A stretch of 64,000 nucleotides of DNA, from NCBI RefSeq assembly GCF_004216905.1, contig NZ_SGXJ01000001.1, positions 1,612,001 to 1,676,000 on the forward strand, written 5' to 3'. The translations under genes were made by a program, and so were the position numbers. Positions 17,836-25,650 of this stretch are shown one piece after another. The notes under the pieces are model-generated. The model worked only from the letters and a program-made list of their open reading frames with translations. It did not search any database and was not told the origin of the DNA. Position 1 is the first letter of the stretch, and every line of letters starts with the position of its first letter. Origin of the DNA: Kribbella sp. VKM Ac-2569. Its GTDB lineage: Bacteria > Actinomycetota > Actinomycetes > Propionibacteriales > Kribbellaceae.

Positions 17836-18758
17836 CCGCCGCAATCGAGATGGTTGATGTTCTCGAGGAGCCGAAGGCGATCGAGGGGCGGAGTCCGTTC
17901 TCGCTCGCGCTGCGGCGGTTGCGCAAGGACAAGGTGGCAATGATCTCGCTCGCCGTGATCGTGCTGATCGTGCTGATGGCGATCCTCGCGCCGGTGTTCG
18001 CGGCCGTGACGGGGCATCCGCCGAACGAGCAGTACCGCGACCTCGGACTGACACCGGACGGCCTGCCGCGCGGACCGAACGGCACGTTCTGGCTGGGGAC
18101 CGACGACCTCGGCCGTGACGTCCTGGTGCGGATCGCGTACGGCGCACGCATCTCACTGCTCGTCGGCGTGATCGCGACCGCCATCACGGTCGTCATCGGT
18201 GTCGTACTGGGGCTGGCGGCGGGGTTCCTCGGGGGGATCACCGACACGATCCTGGCGCGGCTGATCGACGTGGTGCTGTCCGTGCCGTTCCTGCTGGTCG
18301 CGATCGCGCTGGTTTCCGTGACCGGACCGAGCCTGACCGTCACGGTGCTGGTCATCGGTTGCTTCAGCTGGGCGTCCGTGGCCCGGATCGTCCGCGGTCA
18401 GGTGCTCTCGCTGCGGGAGCGGGAGTTCGTCGAGGCGGCCCGTTCGCTCGGGGCCGGCGACCGACGGATCATGTTCGTCGACGTACTGCCGAACGTGATC
18501 GCGCCGGTGATCGTCTACACCACACTGCTCATCCCCGTGGTGATCGTGACCCAGGCGACGTTGTCGTTCCTCGGGCTCGGGCTGCCCCCGCCAACTCCTG
18601 ACTGGGGCGGGATGATCAGCGAGTCGCAGAACTACTACACGACCGCGTGGTGGTTCATCCTGTTCCCCGGTCTGGCGCTGCTGGTCACCACGCTCGCCTT
18701 CAACCTCTTCGGTGACGGGGTCCGGGACGCCTTCGACCCCCGCGCAGATCGGACCTGA
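17832..18758 (+). CDS. peptide ABC importer permease, OppC/DppC type
   Basis: Membrane permease of 308 aa from the ATG at 17832. The N-terminal OppC_N motif region (FSLALRRLRKDKVAMISL) leads into the first span, and a conserved LGTDDLGRDVLVRIAYGARISL follows the periplasmic loop. The EAA loop is at EAARSLGAGDRRIMFVDVLP. The C-terminus (DPRAD) is typical. It follows the ATPases without a gap and precedes the DppB-type partner by 2 nt. Confidence 0.95.
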   Translation: MTAAIEMVDVLEEPKAIEGRSPFSLALRRLRKDKVAMISLAVIVLIVLMAILAPVFAAVTGHPPNEQYRDLGLTPDGLPRGPNGTFWLGTDDLGRDVLVRIAYGARISLLVGVIATAITVVIGVVLGLAAGFLGGITDTILARLIDVVLSVPFLLVAIALVSVTGPSLTVTVLVIGCFSWASVARIVRGQVLSLREREFVEAARSLGAGDRRIMFVDVLPNVIAPVIVYTTLLIPVVIVTQATLSFLGLGLPPPTPDWGGMISESQNYYTTAWWFILFPGLALLVTTLAFNLFGDGVRDAFDPRADRT

Positions 18759-18760
18759 TC

Positions 18761-19720
18761 ATGGCCATGTTCCTGATCCGCCGGATCGGTCACGGGATCC
18801 TGGTCCTGTGGCTGATCAGCGTCGCGGTGTTCGCCCTGTTCTTCGTTGCTCCGAGCAACGTCGCGCAGACGCTCGCCGGCCGGCAGGGTACGCCGGAGAC
18901 GATCGCGCTGATCAAGCACCGACTCGGTCTCGACCTGCCGGTCTGGCAGCAGTACCTGCACTTCCTCGGTAACGCGGTGAAGGGCGATCTCGGGTACGAC
19001 TACTACCACCAGGTGCCGGTGACGCACATCATCGGGCAGGCGCTGCCGATCACGGTGTCGCTGGCACTCGGGGCGGCCGTGCTGTGGCTGGCGCTGGGTG
19101 TGTTCAACGGTGTCATCTCGGCGACGCACCCGCGATCGCTGGCGGACCGCGGGCTGACGCTGTTCGCCTTGTTCTTCTACTCGTTCCCGTCGTTCCTGCT
19201 CGGCCTGCTGCTGTTGTACTTCCTGTACTTCCGGCTCACGCTGTCCGGCTTCGGCTGGTTCCCGGCGGGCGGCTACTCGCCGCTCGCCGGCGGGATCGGG
19301 CCCTGGTTCCAGCACCTCCTGCTGCCCTGGATCGCGCTCGCCTTGTTGCTGGCGGCAACGTATACCCGGCTGACCCGTGGTTCGATGCTGGACGTTCTCG
19401 GTGAGGACTACATCCGGACCGCGCGGTCGAAGGGGATCCGGGAGAGCCGGGTGGTCGTCGTCCACGGCCTGCGCAGCGCGCTGACGCCGGTCGTCACACA
19501 GTTCGGCATCGACCTCGGGCAGCTGATCGGCGGCGTGGTCGTCACCGAGACCGTGTTCAGCCTGCCGGGACTCGGGCAGACCGCTGTCACCGCGATCAAC
19601 CAGCAGGACCTGCCGGTGATCATCGGCATCGTCCTGTTCGCCTCGGCGGCGGTCGTGGTGGCGAACATCCTGGTCGACATCGGGTACGCCGTACTCGATC
19701 CACGCGTCCGACTGCACTAG
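18761..19720 (+). CDS. peptide ABC importer permease, OppB/DppB type
   Basis: Membrane permease of 319 aa with the N-terminal FLIRRIGHGILVLWLIS span, a large periplasmic loop (PETIALIKHRLGLDLPVWQQ) and five more spans. The EAA-type loop is at RTARSKGIRESRVVVVHGLR, and the C-terminal TVFSLPGLGQ is strongly conserved in the family. The order D, F, C, B is unusual compared with the common B, C, D, F, but the set is complete. A strong terminator follows the stop within 2 nt. Confidence 0.95.
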   Translation: MAMFLIRRIGHGILVLWLISVAVFALFFVAPSNVAQTLAGRQGTPETIALIKHRLGLDLPVWQQYLHFLGNAVKGDLGYDYYHQVPVTHIIGQALPITVSLALGAAVLWLALGVFNGVISATHPRSLADRGLTLFALFFYSFPSFLLGLLLLYFLYFRLTLSGFGWFPAGGYSPLAGGIGPWFQHLLLPWIALALLLAATYTRLTRGSMLDVLGEDYIRTARSKGIRESRVVVVHGLRSALTPVVTQFGIDLGQLIGGVVVTETVFSLPGLGQTAVTAINQQDLPVIIGIVLFASAAVVVANILVDIGYAVLDPRVRLH

Positions 19721-19721
19721 C

Positions 19722-19762
19722 CGTACCGAAGGACGGGTGTATGTGGCCCGTCCTTCGGTACG
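19722..19762 (+). terminator. rho-independent-like terminator of the peptide importer operon
   Basis: A perfect 16-bp stem, CGTACCGAAGGACGGG (19722-19737) with CCCGTCCTTCGGTACG (19747-19762), and a 9-nt loop, followed by TTGTTCCT. It starts one nt after the stop codon of the last importer gene. Its right arm runs into the promoter of the next gene. Confidence 0.85.
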
Positions 19763-19764
19763 TT
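19759..19764 (+). promoter_or_regulatory. candidate leaderless -10 element of the ketopantoate-reductase-like gene
   Basis: TACGTT fits the actinobacterial TAnnnT -10 and ends 7 nt before the GTG at 19772, where no ribosome binding site is visible. Its first four bases are the end of the terminator stem, so folding of the upstream transcript and firing of this promoter share sequence. No clear -35 is seen. Confidence 0.4.
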
Positions 19765-19771
19765 GTTCCTC

Positions 19772-20758
19772 GTGATTGCTGTCTATGGCGCGGGTGGGAT
19801 CGGGTGTTATGTGGGTGGCCGGCTGGCCGCGACCGGTACGCCGGTGACGTTCATCGGCCGGCCGAGGATGGCCGCCGAGCTGGCGACGCACGGCCTGCAC
19901 CTGACGGACTACCTGGGGGCGGACCTCCGGGTCGCTGACGTGCCGTTCGAGACGACGCCGGCGGGCGCGGCCGAGGCGGACCTGGTGCTCGTGACGGTGA
20001 AGTCCGCGGCGACCGAGGGCGCTGCGGAGGAGTTGGCCGACGTGCTGTCGCCGGGGACCGTGGTGGTGAGTTTCCAGAACGGCGTGCGGAACGGCGAGAT
20101 GCTGCGGTCGCGGCTGACCGAGCAGGTCGTGGTGACCGGGATGGTCCCGTTCAACGTGCTGAACCGGGGCGCCGGGGTGTTCCATCAGGGCACCGAAGGC
20201 GCGCTCGACGTACAGCGGGATGCCGCGTTGGCGCCGTACCTGAAGGCCTTCGAACAGGCCGGGCTGCCGCTCGCGCAGCATGACGACATCCTTCCGGTGC
20301 AGTGGGCGAAGCTCCTGCTGAACTTGAACAACCCGATCAACGCGTTGTCGAACCTGCCGTTGCGCGACGAACTCTCGCAGCGCGCGTACCGCCGCTGCCT
20401 GGCCGCAGCGCAGGCCGAGACCCTCGGGCTCCTCGACGCGGCCGGGATCCGGCCGGCCCAGCTACTGGCCGTTCCGATGCACCGCTTCCCCGCTGTCCTT
20501 CGGTTGCCGGACTTCCTGTTCCGGCGGCTCGCGAGCAAGGTGCTCGCCGTCGACCCACTCGCGCGTACGTCGATGTGGGAGGACCTCGAAGCCGGCCGGA
20601 CGACCGAGATCGACTACCTGAACGGCGAGGTCGTGCGGCTGGCCGAGTCCCTCGGCCGGACCGCGCCGGTCAACGCACGGTTGGTGGAGCTGATCCGTGC
20701 GGCCGAGACCGACCGCCGGTCCTGGTCCGGGCCTGACCTCCTCCGCCAGCTGTCTTAA
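19772..20758 (+). CDS. ketopantoate reductase (PanE/ApbA) family oxidoreductase
   Basis: NADPH-dependent reductase family, 328 aa. The nucleotide-binding motif GAGGIG lies at residues 6-11 (VIAVYGAGGIGCYVGGRL). The catalytic Lys is in WAKLLLNLNNPINAL, and the conserved DLEAGRTTEIDYLNGEV near the C-terminus matches the substrate-binding part of PanE. An in-frame TTG at 19763 exists, but the GTG at 19772 is preferred because it begins the Rossmann strand and has a leaderless promoter arrangement. Many paralogues of this family act on other 2-keto acids, so ketopantoate as substrate is not certain. Confidence 0.85.
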   Translation: MIAVYGAGGIGCYVGGRLAATGTPVTFIGRPRMAAELATHGLHLTDYLGADLRVADVPFETTPAGAAEADLVLVTVKSAATEGAAEELADVLSPGTVVVSFQNGVRNGEMLRSRLTEQVVVTGMVPFNVLNRGAGVFHQGTEGALDVQRDAALAPYLKAFEQAGLPLAQHDDILPVQWAKLLLNLNNPINALSNLPLRDELSQRAYRRCLAAAQAETLGLLDAAGIRPAQLLAVPMHRFPAVLRLPDFLFRRLASKVLAVDPLARTSMWEDLEAGRTTEIDYLNGEVVRLAESLGRTAPVNARLVELIRAAETDRRSWSGPDLLRQLS

Positions 20759-20759
20759 A

Positions 20760-20782
20760 ATACGAGATGATATCTCTCGTAT
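20760..20782. promoter_or_regulatory. palindromic operator overlapping the promoter of the TrxR-like gene
   Basis: ATACGAGA (20760-20767) and TCTCGTAT (20775-20782) form a perfect inverted repeat around TGATATC. The -10 candidate TATCAT (20780-20785) begins inside the right arm and ends 6 nt before the ATG at 20792, a leaderless layout. A bound repressor would cover the promoter. No regulator gene is adjacent, so the binding protein is unknown. Confidence 0.55.
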
Positions 20783-20791
20783 CATGAACGC

Positions 20792-21661
20792 ATGGATGTC
20801 GCGGTGGTTGGTGGGAGTGTGGCGGGGCTGCAGGCAGCGCTGACGTTGGGACGGGCCCGGCGCCGGGTGGTGTTGTTCGACGACGGGCAGGCGCGGAACC
20901 GGGCGGCGTCGCACGTGCACAACTTCCTCGGCGCGGAGGATCTTGCGCCGGGCGAGCTGCTGGCGGTGGGGCGGCGACAGGTCGCGGCGTACGGCGTCGA
21001 GGTGCGGGAGACGCGGGTCGACGACGTGGACGTGGATGGTGACGAGTTCGTCGTCGGTGGGGAACGGGTGCGGGCCGTCGTACTGGCGACTGGGTTGTGG
21101 GACGAGTTGCCCGACGTATCAGGGGTGGCTGACAGGTGGGGTCGGTCGGTGGTGGCTTGTCCGCACTGCCATGGGTGGGAGGTGCGGGATCAGCCGCTGG
21201 TACAGCTCGGGATGCGCGGGGCGCCGGAGCGGTCGGTGGCGCGGGCGTTGCTGCTGAGCCGGTGGAGCGACGACGTGACGTTGTGCACGGACGGGGACGA
21301 ACTGACCGCGGTACAGGTGGATCAGTTGGCTCGAGCCGGGGTGGCTGTGCGGACCGAGCCCGTCAAAGAGGTGCGGTCAGGTTCCGTGCTGCTAGATGGG
21401 GTGGAGTTGGCGGCGCGGCGGGTGTTTGTGGTGGTGCGGCAGCATCAGCAGAGTGATCTGGCCGAGCGGCTCGGGTGCCAGGTCGCGGACGGTGCGGTGG
21501 TCACGGACGAGGGCGGGCGAACCACGATGCCTGGGGTCTATGCGGTCGGTACGACGACCAGTCCGGCGCTGCTCGCGATCGGCGCAGCAGGTCATGCGAG
21601 CACGGCGGCGGTCGCCGTACACGGGGATCTTCTAGAGCTGGATCTGGGCGGCGGGCGGTAG
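20792..21661 (+). CDS. thioredoxin-reductase-like NAD(P)/FAD oxidoreductase
   Basis: Flavoprotein of 289 aa. The FAD-binding GGSVAG motif is at residues 7-12, and a second dinucleotide-binding region lies in the middle (LATGLWDELPDVSG at the domain border). A redox CxxC is at Cys123 and Cys126 (ACPHCHGWE), and the C-terminal FAD motif is TTMPGVYAVGTTT. This is the TrxR fold, but CPHC replaces the usual CAxC of thioredoxin reductases, and similar proteins act on other disulphides or in natural-product pathways. The partner is unknown. The last 30 nt overlap the convergent idi gene. Confidence 0.87.
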   Translation: MDVAVVGGSVAGLQAALTLGRARRRVVLFDDGQARNRAASHVHNFLGAEDLAPGELLAVGRRQVAAYGVEVRETRVDDVDVDGDEFVVGGERVRAVVLATGLWDELPDVSGVADRWGRSVVACPHCHGWEVRDQPLVQLGMRGAPERSVARALLLSRWSDDVTLCTDGDELTAVQVDQLARAGVAVRTEPVKEVRSGSVLLDGVELAARRVFVVVRQHQQSDLAERLGCQVADGAVVTDEGGRTTMPGVYAVGTTTSPALLAIGAAGHASTAAVAVHGDLLELDLGGGR

Positions 21662-22195
21662 CCGCGTCGGGTCGGCGATCGGCCAATCCACTGGTGGTTC
21701 CAGGAGCTCGTCCAGTTGCAGGAGGCACCAGGGCGAGAGGTCCGGGAGTTCCCGTACTTCGTGCCACTCGGCCCACCGGTAGTCCGCGACCTCGGCCGGG
21801 TTCGGCGTCGGGTCACCGGTCCACCACGCTCGGTACACCGGGCAGATCTCGTTCTCCACCATGCCGGTCGGCATCTCGGCGCGATACCGGAACTCCGGCA
21901 GCACCAGCTCGACTGTGTCCGTGACGATCCCGAGCTCATCCGCGAGCCGGCGCCGTACTGCCTGCTCCAGCGGCTCATCCGGGAGTGGGTGCCCGCAGCA
22001 ACTATTGGTCCAGACGCCGGGCCAGGTGGGCTTGTCCAACGCCCGCCGGGTCAGCAGCACCCGCCCGGCCGCGTCGACCACGTAGCAGGAGAACGCGAGA
22101 TGCAGCGGTGTCGCCGTGTGGTGGACCGCCGCCTTCGCCTCGGTCCCGACCGCACGCCCACCCTCGTCCACCAGCACAACCCGCTCGTCGATCAC
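21632..22195 (-). CDS. idi: isopentenyl-diphosphate delta-isomerase, type 1
   Basis: Interconverts isopentenyl and dimethylallyl diphosphate, the entry step of isoprenoid synthesis. It is 187 aa, a Nudix fold. Catalytic Cys67 is in TNSCCGHP and catalytic Glu116 in ENEICPV, at the same numbers as in the E. coli enzyme. Metal-binding His are in KAAVHHTATPLHLAF. The conserved TWPGVW is also present. The start is GTG at 22193-22195. It is divergent from tyrS across a 220-bp region and convergent with the TrxR-like gene. Confidence 0.96.
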   Translation of the reverse strand: MIDERVVLVDEGGRAVGTEAKAAVHHTATPLHLAFSCYVVDAAGRVLLTRRALDKPTWPGVWTNSCCGHPLPDEPLEQAVRRRLADELGIVTDTVELVLPEFRYRAEMPTGMVENEICPVYRAWWTGDPTPNPAEVADYRWAEWHEVRELPDLSPWCLLQLDELLEPPVDWPIADPTRLPPAAQIQL

Positions 22196-22249
22196 GCCCT
22201 GAGCCTAATCGGATTCCGGGAGGTGCCTGGCAGCTGTTAGCCTCAGGGT

Positions 22250-22306
22250 GTGACCAAGCACTGCGTGACCTATCGACCGGCTCTGGGAGGAGTCGGCATT
22301 CGGTAG
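22250..22306 (+). CDS. candidate leaderless 18-codon leader peptide of tyrS
   Basis: GTG ACC AAG CAC TGC GTG ACC TAT CGA CCG opens an 18-codon frame that ends at TAG 22304-22306. TAGCCT (22238-22243) lies exactly 6 nt before the GTG, a leaderless promoter layout. The peptide contains one Tyr and one Cys codon. The 3' half of the frame forms the left arm of a stem (22279-22287), so a ribosome on it would alter leader folding. Translation is not proven. Confidence 0.35.
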   Translation: MTKHCVTYRPALGGVGIR

Positions 22307-22332
22307 TCCCCGCAGTCGCTGCACCCAGAGCC
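22279..22332 (+). promoter_or_regulatory. leader stem preceding the tyrS terminator
   Basis: GGCTCTGGG (22279-22287) pairs perfectly with CCCAGAGCC (22324-22332), enclosing 36 nt that contain a small GCAG/CTGC hairpin. Together with the terminator 3 nt downstream it makes a compact structured leader of about 170 nt. The arrangement recalls T-box leaders, but the canonical specifier loop and UGGN bulge cannot be assigned with confidence. Confidence 0.5.
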
Positions 22333-22335
22333 TCC

Positions 22336-22372
22336 GAGGCAGGAACCGTCCGGTTCCTGCCTCTTTCCGTTT
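22336..22372 (+). terminator. intrinsic terminator (attenuator) in the tyrS leader
   Basis: GAGGCAGGAACC (22336-22347), loop GTCC and GGTTCCTGCCTC (22352-22363) form a perfect 12-bp stem followed by TTTCCGTTT. No upstream same-strand gene needs it, since idi is divergent, so it most likely attenuates tyrS. The GGTTCC of its right arm can also pair with GGAACC around the tyrS ribosome binding site (22410-22415), giving an alternative structure. Confidence 0.75.
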
Positions 22373-22418
22373 GCCGGAGGCACTGGTTCACGGGTGCCTC
22401 GTCCTGAGAGGAACCCTC

Positions 22419-23603
22419 ATGAACGCTGTCATCGACCGGTTACGCCGTACCACCGACCTCATCATCGGCGAGGACGACCTGCGCGAGCGCCTGGAGTCCG
22501 GGCGGCCGCTGCGGATCAAGTACGGCGTCGACTGCACCGCGCCCGACCTGCACCTCGGGCACGCGGTCAACCTGTGGATGATGCGCCAGCTGCAGGACCT
22601 CGGGCACCGGGTCGTGTTCCTGCTCGGCGACCTCACCACCCGCGTCGGCGACCCGACCGGACGCTCCGAGACCCGGCCGGTCCTCACCCCGGCGCAGATC
22701 GACGCGAACGCCGCCTCGTTCCTCGAGCAGGTGTCGCTGGTCCTGCGGACCGATCCGGACGTCTTCGAGGTACGCCGGAATTCCGAGTGGTACGACGCGA
22801 TGCCGGTGGCGGAGCTGTTGGGTCTGTTCGCCCAGGTCACGCAGGCGCAGCTGATGAGCCGGGACATGTTCCGCGAGCGGGTCGCGGCCGGGCGGGAAAT
22901 CGCCGTACATGAACTTGTGTACCCGGTGCTGCAGGGATACGACAGCTTCGCGATGCAGAGCGACCTGACGATCGTGGGATCGGACCAGCTGTTCAACGAG
23001 CAGCTCGGGCGGCACTTCCAGCAACGGTTGGGCGCGCCGCCGCAGGTGGTGATCACGACAACGATCACGCCCGGGATCGACGGCCGGGCCAAGCAGTCGA
23101 AGTCGCTCAACAACTACATCGGGTTGACGGACAGTCCGCGGGACAAGTTCGGAAAGCTGATGAGCATTCCGGACTCGCTCGTCGAGCCGTACGCGCGGGT
23201 CTACACCGAGCTCCCCCTCGACACGGTCGCCGCCCTCGCGGATGCGACCGGCCCGGCGGCGCGTGACGCCAAGCTCCGGCTGGCGGCTGCGGTCGTGACT
23301 CGGTACCACGGCGCCGGCATCGCCAAATCCGAGCTGGACGCCTTTCGTCACACGTTTTCCGAGCGTTCCGGACCGGACGAGATGCCCGAGGTCGTCGTCA
23401 CCGGTGAGGTCGCGACTGCCTTCGACCTGCTGCGCGCTGTCCGTCCGAACGACAGCAATTCCGCGCTGCGTCGGCTGCTCCAGCAGGGCGCGGTGACGAT
23501 CAACGGCGTACGGATGGACGACCCGGCCGCTGCCGTCGAGCTCGACGCCGGCGTGGTGCTCAAGTCGGGCGCTCGCACTTGGCACCGGATCACGCGACAG
23601 TAA
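22419..23603 (+). CDS. tyrS: tyrosyl-tRNA synthetase, KMSKS (TyrZ-like) type
   Basis: Charges tRNA-Tyr with tyrosine. It is 394 aa, class I. HIGH motif HLGH is at 45-48, the KMSKS-type loop is KQSKS at 225-229, and Tyr recognition is YPVLQGYD with the Y, Q and D spaced as in known TyrRS. A C-terminal S4 RNA-binding domain follows (SALRRLLQQGAVTINGVRM). The familiar actinobacterial TyrRS has a KFGKS-type loop. This is the other (TyrZ-like) form and may be a second copy. The ATG at 22419 has the ribosome binding site GAGAGGAA; an in-frame upstream extension would overlap the terminator tail. It is followed after 4 nt by an APH-fold gene. Confidence 0.93.
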   Translation: MNAVIDRLRRTTDLIIGEDDLRERLESGRPLRIKYGVDCTAPDLHLGHAVNLWMMRQLQDLGHRVVFLLGDLTTRVGDPTGRSETRPVLTPAQIDANAASFLEQVSLVLRTDPDVFEVRRNSEWYDAMPVAELLGLFAQVTQAQLMSRDMFRERVAAGREIAVHELVYPVLQGYDSFAMQSDLTIVGSDQLFNEQLGRHFQQRLGAPPQVVITTTITPGIDGRAKQSKSLNNYIGLTDSPRDKFGKLMSIPDSLVEPYARVYTELPLDTVAALADATGPAARDAKLRLAAAVVTRYHGAGIAKSELDAFRHTFSERSGPDEMPEVVVTGEVATAFDLLRAVRPNDSNSALRRLLQQGAVTINGVRMDDPAAAVELDAGVVLKSGARTWHRITRQ

Positions 23604-23607
23604 GCGG

Positions 23608-24789
23608 GTGGAATTCAAGACGGTAGAGGCCTTGGTCAGCGTTGGTGACCGGTACGTCGGGCGCACGCCGGCGTTCGACGTCGAACCGGCGTGGTGGGCG
23701 GAAGTCGAGGCGATCACCCGCCATCTCGACGAACTGCTCGAGGTTCGGACAGTGGTACTGCGACTCGTCCACGCCGACGAGGCCGTGATCGGCCGCGGCG
23801 GACGGGTCGTGTACCACGTCCAGGCGCTCGAAGAGCCACGGTACGGCGTACTCGACCAGACTCCGCTGCCCGACTGGGACTCGATCATCGCGCCTGACGC
23901 GTTGCGATCGACCTGGGCGGAGATCGACGGGCCGAGCCGGCTGATCGAGTGGGCGCAGAACATTGTCGGACCGCACGACGCCGTACAGGTGAAGACGTGG
24001 AACCTGTCGTGCCTGATCCGCTTCCCCGGCGCGTGGGCCAAGGCCACCAGCCGGTTCGGGAGCATCGACGCGGACATCATCCAGCACGTCCACCGGTACG
24101 ACGCGACGCTGGCGCCCGCCGTACTGGGTCAGTCGACGGACGACCGGTGGTCGCTCCTGGCTCATGCCCCGGGCATCGACTGCTGGGAGCCGGACCAGGC
24201 AACGGTCGACAACGTGGTGAGCCGTTGGGTCGCAGTTCAGGCCGCGCTGGCGTCCGAGGCCGACACGCTCGCGGCCCCTCGCCTGCTACCGGAGGACCTG
24301 GTCGCGGAAGTCACCCGGCTGCTGCCTCGCGTCCCACTCTCCTCTGACGAATTGGCGAGCCTGGATCAGCTGGTCGCGAAGCTCCCAGACATCGTCGGCG
24401 AACTCGACGCGGCCGGCCTGCCGATCACGGTCGTGCACGGCGACTTCCATCCGGGCAACTGGCGGTCGGACGGGACCAACCGGGTCATCGTCGACTGGGC
24501 CGACGCGTTCATCGGCCACCCGGCGCTGGACGTCCAACGCCTGCACGAATTCCTACCCGCCGAGAAACATCCGCACGTCACGGACGTCTGGTGCGCCGCG
24601 TGGAAGAAACATGCACTGGGCAGCGACCCGGTGCGCGCGATCCGGCCGATGAAGGTCCTCGGGTTCCTCACCTACGCCCTCACCTACCAACGCTTCCTGG
24701 ACAACATCGAACCCGCCGAACGCGTGTACCACCAGGACGACCCCGGCATGTGCCTCCGCGCGGCCGTCGACGCTTTTCGGGACTGGTGA
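23608..24789 (+). CDS. aminoglycoside-phosphotransferase-fold protein
   Basis: Kinase-like protein of 393 aa with the APH catalytic loop HGDFHPGN (near residues 277-284) and the metal-binding IVDWAD (near 296). The N-terminal approximately 150 residues (MEFKTVEALVSVGDRYVGRT and onward) are not a standard APH lobe and may be a small extra domain. The GTG start lies 4 nt after the tyrS stop, so it is in one operon with tyrS and under its attenuator. APH-fold kinases modify antibiotics, sugars, amino alcohols and others; the substrate is unknown. The link with tyrS is unexplained. Confidence 0.82.
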   Translation: MEFKTVEALVSVGDRYVGRTPAFDVEPAWWAEVEAITRHLDELLEVRTVVLRLVHADEAVIGRGGRVVYHVQALEEPRYGVLDQTPLPDWDSIIAPDALRSTWAEIDGPSRLIEWAQNIVGPHDAVQVKTWNLSCLIRFPGAWAKATSRFGSIDADIIQHVHRYDATLAPAVLGQSTDDRWSLLAHAPGIDCWEPDQATVDNVVSRWVAVQAALASEADTLAAPRLLPEDLVAEVTRLLPRVPLSSDELASLDQLVAKLPDIVGELDAAGLPITVVHGDFHPGNWRSDGTNRVIVDWADAFIGHPALDVQRLHEFLPAEKHPHVTDVWCAAWKKHALGSDPVRAIRPMKVLGFLTYALTYQRFLDNIEPAERVYHQDDPGMCLRAAVDAFRDW

Positions 24790-24828
24790 CGCTGTTCGCG
24801 CGGTGTGGAATGTGACAGGGTTGCGCGG

Positions 24829-25650
24829 GTGACGATTCTGATTACGGGTGCGTCCGGTAACGCGGGCGGCGCCGTGGTGCAATCGCTGGCGGAACAAGGG
24901 ATCGCGGGGCGGGCGCTGATCCGCTCGGCGCGCGAACTGCCGGGTGGTATCGAGCCGGTGCACGGCGACCTGAACCGGCCGGAGACGTTCGTGGACGCGT
25001 TGACCGGGGTGACCGGGATCTTCCTGTTGAGCGGCTACGACCGCCTCGACGAATTGCTGACGAACGCGGTGCAAGCCGGGGTGCGGAAAGTCGTCGTACT
25101 CTCCAGCAGTTCACTCGAGGGCGAGCTGACGAACGCTGTTGCCGCGTATCACCACGCCACCGAGGAAGCGGTCCGGGCGTCGGGACTGGAGTGGACGTTC
25201 CTGCGGCCGAACTCGTTCATGTCGAACACACTGCGCTGGCGCGACCAACTGGCGGCCGGCGACGAGGTGCGGGTGCAGTTCCCCGACGTACCGGTGTCGA
25301 CGATCCATCCACGGGACATCGGCGACGTCGCGGTCCGCGCGCTACAGGGTTCCCACGACGGCGAGGTCCTGCGCCTCACCGGCCCGGTCGCCCTCACCCC
25401 GGTCGAACAGGTCGCCATCCTCGCCGAGACCCTGAACCGCCCGCTCACGGCGTACCCGATGAGCCGCGCCGAAACCCACGAGGCCCTCCACGCCTCCATG
25501 CCGGAGCCCTACGCCCAAGCCATCGAATCCTTCTTTGCCGACGGCACCATCGACGAAACCACCGTCACCACCACGGTCCCCGACACAACCGGCCACCCCG
25601 CCCGAGCCCTCCAAACCTGGACCCACGAAAACGCCGCACTTTTCGCCTAG
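24829..25650 (+). CDS. NmrA/atypical SDR family NAD(P)-binding protein
   Basis: Rossmann protein of 273 aa. The motif GASGNAGG at residues 7-14 is typical of NmrA-like and quinone-oxidoreductase-2-like proteins. Conserved segments are HGDLNRPETFVDAL, VLSSSSLEG and WTFLRPNSFMSN. The GTG at 24829 begins directly at the first beta strand; eight further in-frame upstream codons look non-coding. These proteins act as NAD(P)H-quinone reductases or redox-sensing regulators, and which applies here is unknown. The 3' end overlaps the convergent isochorismatase-fold gene by 4 nt. Confidence 0.87.
   Translation: MTILITGASGNAGGAVVQSLAEQGIAGRALIRSARELPGGIEPVHGDLNRPETFVDALTGVTGIFLLSGYDRLDELLTNAVQAGVRKVVVLSSSSLEGELTNAVAAYHHATEEAVRASGLEWTFLRPNSFMSNTLRWRDQLAAGDEVRVQFPDVPVSTIHPRDIGDVAVRALQGSHDGEVLRLTGPVALTPVEQVAILAETLNRPLTAYPMSRAETHEALHASMPEPYAQAIESFFADGTIDETTVTTTVPDTTGHPARALQTWTHENAALFA

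Noticed and set aside
14048..19720. A natural-product gene cluster around the peptide importer and two-component systems
   Set aside because: No synthase, NRPS, PKS, RiPP precursor or maturation enzyme is present; the region is a transport and regulation block.
22279..22372. Calling the tyrS leader a canonical T-box
   Set aside because: The specifier loop, AG bulge and UGGN bulge cannot be assigned, and the closest core match has AGGA instead of UGGN. It is reported only as a structured leader with attenuator.
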